Below the pieces are notes generated by a model. It was given only the letters and a program-made list of their open reading frames with translations. It was not told the origin of the DNA and did no database searches. From an uncultured Desulfobulbaceae bacterium (GTDB taxonomy: Bacteria > Desulfobacterota > Desulfobulbia > Desulfobulbales > BM004), in assembly GCA_947258675.1 (NCBI GenBank), contig CAMYJP010000170.1, positions 1 through 5,173 of the forward strand: 5,173 bases of DNA. The letters run 5' to 3'. Shown here piece after piece: positions 1 through 5,173 of this stretch. The first letter of the stretch is position 1; each line of letters opens with the position of its first letter. The position numbers and the translations under genes were made by a program.

Positions 1-508
1 AGCGGATGATTTTCTCGGCAGGCTCGTCCGGGATTGGGAACAGGAAGCATTAAAAGCAAAAGAAATCGGCTTACGGGTTATTATTTTCCGTTTTGGCATT
101 ATTCTTGGTAAAGATGGCGGCGCACTGAAAAAGATGCTCATACCGTTTAAGGCCGGTCTTGGAGGAACAATAGGGGACGGAATGCAGCCTTTTTCCTGGA
201 TACATATCAAGGATTTGATGCGAGTATATGAAAAAGTTATATCAGACACTTCCTGTGAAGGAATTTATAACCTGACTGTGCCAAATCCATCTACCAACAA
301 AGGATTAACACTGGCATTGGGCAAAGCCTTGAATAAACCGACAGTCCTTACTATCCCCAAATTTGTCCTGCGGCTGCAGCTAGGCGAGGGAGCCAAGGTC
401 CTTATGCAGGGTCAGGCAGTCATCCCGAAACGTCTTCTAGACATGGGTTTTGAATTTCTTTTTACGGATATTGATGAAGCTGTTATCGACTGTGTGTCTT
501 CGGAGTAA
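1..508 (+). CDS. TIGR01777-type epimerase (atypical SDR, YfcH-like), C-terminal part
   Basis: This is the 3' part of a gene whose start lies before the window. It reads from position 2 and gives 168 visible residues of a family usually near 300, so the N-terminal Rossmann glycine motif is missing. The visible part matches the C-terminal half of the TIGR01777 (YfcH/SDR39U1-like) NAD(P)-dependent sugar-epimerase-like proteins. It has the FRFGIILGKDGGAL stretch, a GLGGTIGDG turn, the SWIHIKDL motif (visible residues about 65-72), NLTVPNPSTN, and a DUF1731-type tail ending in VIPKRLLDMGFEF. Members are cytosolic; the substrate is unknown for most, so no reaction is assigned. An ATG at 134 is internal to the fold and is not the true start. 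The next gene is on the same strand after 157 bases, and I see no clear terminator hairpin between them. The family call is confident, the function is not. Confidence 0.9.
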   Translation, partial: ADDFLGRLVRDWEQEALKAKEIGLRVIIFRFGIILGKDGGALKKMLIPFKAGLGGTIGDGMQPFSWIHIKDLMRVYEKVISDTSCEGIYNLTVPNPSTNKGLTLALGKALNKPTVLTIPKFVLRLQLGEGAKVLMQGQAVIPKRLLDMGFEFLFTDIDEAVIDCVSSE

Positions 509-569
509 AAACAAGAACATCTTTTCCCCTCCTTTTTTCTAACTGGTAATTTTTATTTCTCTTTGGTAT

Positions 570-597
570 TTGATTACTATAAAGAGATTTCTTTAAT
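570..597 (+). promoter_or_regulatory. possible sigma70-type promoter for the globin-PsiE gene
   Basis: A TTGATT at 570-575 (4 of 6 to the -35 consensus) and a TTTAAT at 592-597 (5 of 6 to the -10 consensus) are 16 bases apart. They lie in an AT-rich gap about 70 bases before the globin start. An imperfect inverted repeat (GATTA at 572-576, TAATC at 594-598) spans the element and could be an operator. In AT-rich DNA such matches arise easily by chance. Confidence 0.3.
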
Positions 598-654
598 CAT
601 CTGAATGAAAAGACTTATCGGGTAGACACTCAATAGCAGGTTGCTGAACAAATC

Positions 655-664
655 AGGGGGGTGA
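655..664 (+). promoter_or_regulatory. strong Shine-Dalgarno for the globin frame
   Basis: AGGGGGGTGA sits directly before the ATG at 666. It resembles the full anti-Shine-Dalgarno complement AGGAGGTGA, with G in place of A at positions that can wobble-pair. It fixes the start at 666 rather than at the second ATG at 675. The strength of this site contrasts with the weak start signals of the second frame at 1044. Confidence 0.7.
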
Positions 665-665
665 T

Positions 666-1028
666 ATGGAAAATATGGACCAGGTTCGTTTACACTTTGG
701 GTTCACTGCTACTGATCAGAAAAACCTCAAAATTCTCGGCCAAGTCTTGCTTCCTTTTAAAGAGCAATTTGCAGATGATTTCTATAACTACTTGTTGGAG
801 TATCCGGAAACGGCAAAGTATTTTATAACCACAGAAGCGACAAAGAAACGTAAAGAGACTTTTAAGGTCTGGCTTTCTGACCTGTTTTCATCCCAGTACG
901 ACAATCGTTATCTTCTTAAGCTGCAACGCATTGGCAAAGTGCATGTTGACATCGGTTTAAAAGAGTTCTATGTCGACGCTGGGATGAATTTTGTTCGAGA
1001 ATTGTGTCGTAGACAGGTTGCCGCTTAA
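666..1028 (+). CDS. protoglobin-like sensor globin domain, lacking its last helix
   Basis: This 120-residue protein matches the protoglobin/globin-coupled-sensor family (heme-binding fold that senses O2, NO or CO). The start shows TATDQKNLKILGQVLLPFKEQFADDFYNYL in two pieces: the pre-A/A helix (residues 14-28) and B helix (29-44), then YPETAKYF (46-53). The LQRIGKVHVDIGL segment (86-98) carries the likely proximal heme ligand His93. The G helix follows with YVDAGMNFVREL (102-113). Sensor globins normally run about 150-190 residues and end in an H helix. Here a TAA at 1026-1028 stops the protein after VAA, before that helix. The next frame (from 1044) is in the same frame and begins with a sequence that fits the missing H helix, so this looks like the front part of one interrupted globin-PsiE gene. 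On its own the product would be a truncated globin of doubtful stability. Family call is confident from motifs; heme binding is inferred. Confidence 0.85.
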   Translation: MENMDQVRLHFGFTATDQKNLKILGQVLLPFKEQFADDFYNYLLEYPETAKYFITTEATKKRKETFKVWLSDLFSSQYDNRYLLKLQRIGKVHVDIGLKEFYVDAGMNFVRELCRRQVAA

Positions 1029-1043
1029 ATTCGTGATGGAGCT

Positions 1044-1559
1044 GTGCATGAGGAACTGCTTGACACCATGCACAAGGCGCTTGATATCAATTTGTCTGTG
1101 ATGAGCAATTCTTATCAAGAGGAGAAGTTTAAGAAGGTATTTATATCCCAGAGTTTTGAAACCCGCCTTATACAGTGGGCAGAAAGGTTACTGCATGGTC
1201 TAAACTTTGTATTGATGTTTGGTCTTTTGGCCATGGGTGTCGGGGTTGTTATTCTATTGGGTGCTGATATTTATGGAGCATTTGTCGGCAAGTTTGACCA
1301 TGGAATAATCAAGGCCTTGGGCTCACTCCTTATTCTCTGGATGATGATTGAATTGCTTCATACCGAAATTGATCATCTTCGGGGAGGTAAATTTCATGTC
1401 CGTATTTTTGTTGAATTGGCAATGGTAGCTTTTATCAGGAAACTATTCGTTGCGAGTTTTGAATATAAGGATCCCATAACTTTTGCTCTTCTTCTCGTCA
1501 GCCTCCTGGTGCTCGGCATTATATATTTCTTTGTCTCCAGGGTGGAGACAAAAACCTGA
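1044..1559 (+). CDS. PsiE-family membrane domain with globin H-helix remnant (3' part of a globin-PsiE gene)
   Basis: The frame gives 171 residues if started at GTG 1044, or 163 from ATG 1068. Residues 1-30 (HEELLDTMHKALDINLSVM and on) look like the H helix of a sensor globin, not like a natural protein start. Residues 50-80, 88-105, 118-139 and 145-165 are four hydrophobic membrane segments. The block ELLHTEIDHLRGGKFHVRIF (103-122) and the following LAMVAFIRKLFV are the hallmark of the phosphate-starvation-inducible PsiE family (PF06146), inner-membrane proteins of unknown biochemical role. Start signals are poor: GGAG at 1038-1041 leaves only two bases before the GTG. The frame is the same as that of the globin upstream; reading through the TAA gives one 297-residue soluble-globin-plus-membrane protein. 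So this is either the orphaned end of a pseudogene, a product made by re-initiation or readthrough, or a sequencing error. No symbol is given because it is not the plain enterobacterial PsiE. Confidence 0.8.
   Translation: MHEELLDTMHKALDINLSVMSNSYQEEKFKKVFISQSFETRLIQWAERLLHGLNFVLMFGLLAMGVGVVILLGADIYGAFVGKFDHGIIKALGSLLILWMMIELLHTEIDHLRGGKFHVRIFVELAMVAFIRKLFVASFEYKDPITFALLLVSLLVLGIIYFFVSRVETKT
1530..1552. repeat. perfect 9-bp stem-loop over the last codons of the PsiE frame
   Basis: TTTGTCTCC (1530-1538) and GGAGACAAA (1544-1552) are exact reverse complements around the loop AGGGT. The hairpin ends five bases before the stop codon of the PsiE frame. No T-run follows on either strand, so it is not a standard intrinsic terminator. 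It could protect the mRNA 3' end or pause transcription; it could also be incidental to the coding sequence. Confidence 0.6.
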
Positions 1560-1716
1560 AGTCTATAGCCCAGAGCTTCTCCAACCCACTTACACTTTTT
1601 TCTAATAATTTCAGGTCGAATCGTCGATATCATTTCGTGGTATGTATATTGTGTCAATGGTTTTGGGTGATCAGGATTAACGCTGGTTTGGGGAAAACTT
1701 CATTGCGATAGTAGGT

Positions 1717-4080
1717 ATGAATTTATTTGCGACAACAGCCATATTGTGCGGAATTTTCAGTTTAATAACCTCCGCCATAGCGATATACTTTGGGAGGTTG
1801 AAGCTTCATCGTCTCTTGCTCAATTTTAATATTTGGGTTGGTATCTGGGGGTTCGGTTGTTTTCTGGTAGGTATCGCAACAACCTCGGATAAAGCGATTG
1901 TCGGCTGGAATATTGCTTCGGCAGGGGGCATATTTATTGGCCCGGCGTTTTATCATATGGTCTGCCATTTCTGTGCCAGAGAGCGGCGCAAAGTAGTCAA
2001 TCTGTCATATGCGATCGCATGGCTCTATGGAATAGGTGTATTTAGCACTAATTATTTCATACATACTACGAGAATTACCTTTGGTCTCCATTACCCGGTG
2101 ATCAACTATTTCTATGGTTCAGCAGTTGTTTTTTATCTGACTTTTGTATGTCTCAGTTATTATGAGCTCGTCACTTTTCTGAAAAAGACAAAGGGGGCAA
2201 AGCGGCTTCAGACTTTATATATCATCTTTGGTTTTCTGGCAGGTTTTGTCGGTGCTACATCCGCTTTATTACCGATATTTGGATTGGATATCTTCTACCC
2301 AGCAGGCAATATAGGTATAGTTATTTATAATATTATTCTGACCTTTGCCATTTTCCGGTATCGGTTGATGGAAATTAATATCTTATTCAAGAGGGCATTG
2401 GTGTACACTCTTTCAGTCGGCCTCATCACTGGTTTATTCCTCCTGGTGGTTCTGAGTCTGACCAAACTACTTACGGCAACTGTCGGGGTGAGTTCATATG
2501 CTACCATGGCTATTGCTGCAATCAGTATTGCCATCCTTTTTGAACCTTTAAAGAATAAAACGCAGTTTTTCCTGGATAAACTGTTTAATAGAACTACCTA
2601 CGATTATTATGCCGCAATCCAGAACCTCAGTCGAGGTCTCTCTATAACTACCGACCTTAAATCTACATACAAATATATTATTGACAGCGTTTTTTCCTTA
2701 TTAAATTTGAAAAGCGCGGTCTTGTTGTCATGCAACAATGACTATTTTAAGCCGGTGTTTTTACGATTTTCTTCAAATAGTAATGAATTGGCAAACAGTG
2801 AACAAAGCCAGAACATTCAACTGTCAAAGGAGTCTAAACTTATCGAGTATTTAGAGGATTATAAGGGAAGTATCCTTATTAAAGAGGAACTCGACGGCAA
2901 AATACCTCCGGAACATGTTGAGGTTATAAGAGACGAACTTATGCCATTATTGGGAGAGGTTGTTGCCCCAGTATTTATTGACCATAAACTGTCCGCGATT
3001 TTAATACTGGGCGAGAAGGTATCTGAAAATGTTTATGAGGATGAAGATATTGACTTATTGAAGACCGTTGCAAATCAGTCAGCCATCGCAATCAGGAATG
3101 CACGACTTTATAATGAACTTGAGGAAAGGGTTAAGGGGCGGACACTGGAGTTGACCGAGGCAAATGAACATTTAACTGCTGAAGTTACTGAACGTAAGCG
3201 GGCTGAAGACGATTTGATAAAAACGACAAATGAGCTTCATCGAATCAACCAGGAACTGAAAGCCACTCAGTCACAGATGCTGCAACGTGAAAAGATGGCC
3301 TCAGTAGGACAGTTGGCAGCCGGAGTTGCTCATGAAATAAATAACCCGACAAGTTTTGTTGCGAGCAACCTTGAGACGTTGGGTACATATTTTGATGAAA
3401 CTAAAGAGGTTATTACGTGTCAGAACGAAATCATTAAAGCATTACAAGGTTCGGATGAAAGTGGAGCTTTGGAAAAAATAAATGCTTTACGGGAAAAAAC
3501 AAAAATAGATTATATTCTGGGAGACGGCAAAGATCTTATAGAAGAATCAATTGAAGGTACAGACAGAATAACAAATATAGTCAAGGGCCTAAGAACGTTC
3601 GCCCGGACGGATCAAAACGACAGCGATCATGAAAATATTAATAGCTGCCTTGAAAGCACATTGAATATCGTCTGGAATGAGTTGAAATACAAGTCGACTG
3701 TTGAAAAGAGTTATGGAGAATTACCACTAATAGAATGTTATCCACAGCAATTAAATCAGGTATTCATGAATATCCTTGTCAATGCAGCGCAGGCCATTGA
3801 AACCGAAGGGAAGATTGCCATAAAGACCAAACATGATGGGGATAGCATTTATATCTCTATATCAGATAATGGGTGCGGAATTCCTGCTGATATACAATCA
3901 AAGATATTTGATCCTTTCTTTACTACAAAGGAAGTAGGAAAGGGGACCGGTCTTGGTATGAGCATATCGTATGAAATAATAAAAAAACATAATGGTGAGA
4001 TCAAGGTTGAAAGCGAAGAGGGGAAGGGAACCACCTTTGTTATCCAACTCCCTGTTGGAAAAGATGTTATTTATAATTAG
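1717..4080 (+). CDS. membrane sensor histidine kinase (multi-TM sensor, GAF, HisKA, HATPase_c)
   Basis: A 787-residue, apparently complete inner-membrane histidine kinase. Residues 1-275 hold about nine hydrophobic segments; the first part resembles the histidine-kinase N-terminal 7TM sensor region, and the last two segments (about 227-253, 260-275) lead into FEPLKNKTQFFLDKLFNRTTYDYY. A GAF-type domain covers about 300-463, and a charged coiled coil about 464-525. The H-box AHEINNP (538-544) puts the phospho-acceptor at His539, in the NtrB-like style. The ATPase domain has the N-box QVFMNILVNAAQAI (from 681), G1 box DNGCGIP (717-723), F-box FDPFFTTK (731-738) and G2 box GKGTGLG (741-747), all intact. 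The ATG at 1717 is the first usable start after an in-frame stop at 1678, although its Shine-Dalgarno (AGG one base away) is poor. There is no receiver domain and no response regulator in the window, so its partner is elsewhere. Its signal is unknown; the GAF region shows no clear cofactor motif. Confidence 0.95.
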   Translation: MNLFATTAILCGIFSLITSAIAIYFGRLKLHRLLLNFNIWVGIWGFGCFLVGIATTSDKAIVGWNIASAGGIFIGPAFYHMVCHFCARERRKVVNLSYAIAWLYGIGVFSTNYFIHTTRITFGLHYPVINYFYGSAVVFYLTFVCLSYYELVTFLKKTKGAKRLQTLYIIFGFLAGFVGATSALLPIFGLDIFYPAGNIGIVIYNIILTFAIFRYRLMEINILFKRALVYTLSVGLITGLFLLVVLSLTKLLTATVGVSSYATMAIAAISIAILFEPLKNKTQFFLDKLFNRTTYDYYAAIQNLSRGLSITTDLKSTYKYIIDSVFSLLNLKSAVLLSCNNDYFKPVFLRFSSNSNELANSEQSQNIQLSKESKLIEYLEDYKGSILIKEELDGKIPPEHVEVIRDELMPLLGEVVAPVFIDHKLSAILILGEKVSENVYEDEDIDLLKTVANQSAIAIRNARLYNELEERVKGRTLELTEANEHLTAEVTERKRAEDDLIKTTNELHRINQELKATQSQMLQREKMASVGQLAAGVAHEINNPTSFVASNLETLGTYFDETKEVITCQNEIIKALQGSDESGALEKINALREKTKIDYILGDGKDLIEESIEGTDRITNIVKGLRTFARTDQNDSDHENINSCLESTLNIVWNELKYKSTVEKSYGELPLIECYPQQLNQVFMNILVNAAQAIETEGKIAIKTKHDGDSIYISISDNGCGIPADIQSKIFDPFFTTKEVGKGTGLGMSISYEIIKKHNGEIKVESEEGKGTTFVIQLPVGKDVIYN

Positions 4081-4102
4081 TCGGGAAAAGACACAAGAGG
4101 TA

Positions 4103-4480
4103 TTATTCCAATCTATTTAAAAGATGTTCAAGTTGTGTTATGTTTTTTTCAGGTAAATCAAGGAATTGCATCCCGCACCGCTTCATTATTGTATGGCTAA
4201 AACTTGGATATCCATCCAGAACAATGTCTGATACAATTATTCCTTTTAAACCTTTTATGTAGGAAATATTCTCACACAGTATATCTATCAGCTGCAACTC
4301 GGATGATAATTCAAGTTCTGTTGATGGGTAAACAAAAGAGACACCGGCTTTGCTGATATCTGCGAGGCGGTAGACATTCACATCACCATTGGTAATGACG
4401 GCAAAGGCCATTTCCATTCCATTTAGGGTGCATCGTTTATCTTTTCTTTTTTCGACAAATGTATCTGTTGGAGTTATCAT
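4103..4480 (-). CDS. PilZ-domain protein (probable c-di-GMP receptor)
   Basis: A 125-residue protein that is essentially one PilZ domain. The c-di-GMP signature is present in both parts: RKDKR at residues 12-16 (RxxxR) and DISKAG at 41-46 (D-x-S-x-x-G). The tail, RCGMQFLDLPEKNITQLEHL, is the usual last strand and C-terminal helix of the fold. Single-domain PilZ proteins bind c-di-GMP and pass the signal to motility, polysaccharide or secretion machinery by protein contact; the partner cannot be read from the sequence. The start ATG at 4480 leaves just enough room for the RxxxR arm. No clear Shine-Dalgarno precedes it; a TATAAA on the minus strand (4508-4503) could be a -10 element with a short leader. 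The gene converges on the histidine kinase, whose stop is 22 bases away, so it is transcribed independently. Confidence 0.9.
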   Translation of the reverse strand: MITPTDTFVEKRKDKRCTLNGMEMAFAVITNGDVNVYRLADISKAGVSFVYPSTELELSSELQLIDILCENISYIKGLKGIIVSDIVLDGYPSFSHTIMKRCGMQFLDLPEKNITQLEHLLNRLE

Positions 4481-4620
4481 TGGCTATATTTTCAATAAAA
4501 AATTTATATAAGATAGAGGGCATAATTATTAATAAAATATGTTGTTTTTAATCCATTTGGTTAGAAAACTTTGTTCTTCTTGCTGTTTATTTGTTTTTAC
4601 TGACTTTATACATATTCAAC

Positions 4621-4646
4621 AGCTTATTTTAGATAATAAATAAGCT
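4621..4646. repeat. perfect 9-bp AT-rich stem-loop
   Basis: AGCTTATTT (4621-4629) and AAATAAGCT (4638-4646) are exact reverse complements around an 8-base loop. Only four bases separate this hairpin from the stronger one at 4650-4691. On the minus strand both lie after the exported-protein gene, so they may form a two-hairpin transcript end for it. There is no T-run directly after this stem on either strand. Confidence 0.6.
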
Positions 4647-4649
4647 CGT

Positions 4650-4691
4650 TATTGAGAAGGGAACTTGGTTAATACAGTTCCCTTCTCAATA
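4650..4691 (-). terminator. 16-bp stem-loop, likely transcript end of the minus-strand gene at 4703
   Basis: TATTGAGAAGGGAACT (4650-4665) and AGTTCCCTTCTCAATA (4676-4691) pair perfectly over 16 bases around a 10-base loop. The hairpin begins 11 bases after the stop codon of the minus-strand gene, which is where a terminator is expected. It lacks the run of T that an intrinsic terminator normally has on that strand (AACGAGC follows), so it may act as a 3'-end stabiliser or Rho-type end instead. The structure is certain; the terminator role is inferred. Confidence 0.6.
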
Positions 4692-4702
4692 GTAGATTCA
4701 AG

Positions 4703-5173
4703 TTAGTTGTTACTTCCAGAACATGACGGATCTGCCAAGGGGCAGAGTGGATTCTGCGATTGATTCCAACTGTTGATCTCATAGGTCAGGATCGAAGTGG
4801 CATGCCACACATCTGGTCCGGTGTATATGACCACGTAATTATCATATCCTGCGTTTCTGAGAGAATCACTGTTGATTGATATTCGATAGCCATTGTTTGA
4901 ATAGGTTCTTTCATGGTTATACTCAACAATGGTATCGTCACTTGGACGGTAAAGAGCGAGTCTTGGCGGACCGTCTGGTGAAGTAATATAGAATCGCAGT
5001 CGGTCAGGGCTCATGCCACGATCATAATATGAATTATTTCCAGTGGCGCCTTCGGTTATCGAGCCGTACTGATATACCGGTGCTGTCCCTGGCGGCCAGC
5101 CACCTGAAGTGCTGGTTACATTAATAGATAGAATATCAGTATTGGTCTGGCCTATGGTATCAGTCACTCGTAA
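4703..5173 (-). CDS. C-terminal part of a probable exported Ig-like repeat protein
   Basis: The frame is open to the window end, so the gene starts outside and at least 156 residues are visible. The GTG at 5167 is most likely an internal Val codon. The first visible residues (RVTDTIGQTNTDILSINV) fit the last strands of a putative Ig-type (He_PIG/cadherin-like) domain, where a V-x-D-x-x-G-Q-T pattern followed by a hydrophobic strand is usual. About 135 residues follow that I do not recognise. They are rich in Tyr, Ser, Asn, Gly and Pro, low in Lys, with alternating beta-strand patterns (DRLRFYIT, RLALYRP, YVVIYTG), which suits an extracellular beta-sandwich. The extreme C-terminus has a Cys pair (CPLADPSC), possibly a disulfide, and no sorting signal such as LPXTG or PEP-CTERM. 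Cell-surface or secreted location is inferred from composition; the signal peptide would lie outside the window. Confidence 0.7.
   Translation of the reverse strand, partial: LRVTDTIGQTNTDILSINVTSTSGGWPPGTAPVYQYGSITEGATGNNSYYDRGMSPDRLRFYITSPDGPPRLALYRPSDDTIVEYNHERTYSNNGYRISINSDSLRNAGYDNYVVIYTGPDVWHATSILTYEINSWNQSQNPLCPLADPSCSGSNN

Noticed and set aside
1026..1028. Selenocysteine or pyrrolysine recoding at the globin stop
   Set aside because: The codon is TAA, which neither system uses, and no downstream structure resembling such an element is evident.
1394..1657. 87-codon minus-strand open frame
   Set aside because: It lies mostly opposite the well-supported PsiE frame, has a basic, low-complexity translation (TRRLTRRRAK) with no family resemblance, and no convincing start signal.
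1642..1680. 12-codon frame before the kinase that could be a leader peptide
   Set aside because: It has no Shine-Dalgarno, no run of regulatory codons and no alternative hairpins; expected by chance.
1762..1968. Minus-strand open frames inside the kinase gene (1762-1968, 2325-2534, 3849-4034)
   Set aside because: All are shadows of a kinase with intact motifs throughout; none resembles a known protein.
2008..2017. GCGATCGC palindrome
   Set aside because: Only one copy in the window, inside the kinase coding sequence; no array or repeat pattern.
4091..4150. ACACAA / TTGTGT inverted repeat followed by a T-run as a terminator for the kinase
   Set aside because: The arms are only 6 bases and 36 bases apart, and the T-run is coding sequence of the PilZ gene; pairing is too weak to support a call.

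Overview
The window is about 40% GC bacterial DNA, with genes for a globin-type sensor, a large membrane histidine kinase and a PilZ (c-di-GMP receptor) protein. This mix, the AT-rich intergenic gaps and the style of the kinase suit a Gram-negative environmental bacterium. The Desulfobacterota (former Deltaproteobacteria) are my best guess, but no marker gene fixes the taxon.

Layout. Positions 1-508 (+) hold the C-terminal half of an atypical SDR epimerase of the TIGR01777/YfcH type, cut by the window edge. After a 157-base gap with a possible promoter and a strong Shine-Dalgarno come two consecutive reading frames in the SAME frame: a protoglobin-like heme domain (666-1028) and a PsiE-type four-helix membrane domain (1044-1559). 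They are separated only by one TAA codon and five sense codons. The TAA falls inside the globin fold, before its last helix, and that helix is encoded at the start of the second frame. The pair therefore looks like one 297-residue globin-PsiE membrane protein interrupted by a single in-frame stop. Another 157-base gap leads to a 787-residue membrane sensor histidine kinase (1717-4080, +) with a multi-helix sensor, a GAF domain, a coiled coil, an NtrB-like H-box and a complete ATPase domain. On the minus strand, ending 22 bases from the kinase, lies a PilZ-domain protein (4480-4103). A 222-base AT-rich gap carries two strong back-to-back hairpins. The window closes with the C-terminal part of a minus-strand, probably exported, beta-rich protein with an Ig-like repeat end (5173-4703), cut by the window edge.

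Function as a whole. The central + strand genes look like signal input: a heme/gas-binding globin tied to a membrane module, then a membrane kinase with no response regulator beside it. The PilZ protein is a possible c-di-GMP output. That they work together is inference from proximity only. The SDR enzyme and the exported protein appear unrelated. I see no tRNA, rRNA, CRISPR array, transposase or attachment site. The best candidate for a second look is the interrupted globin-PsiE gene.
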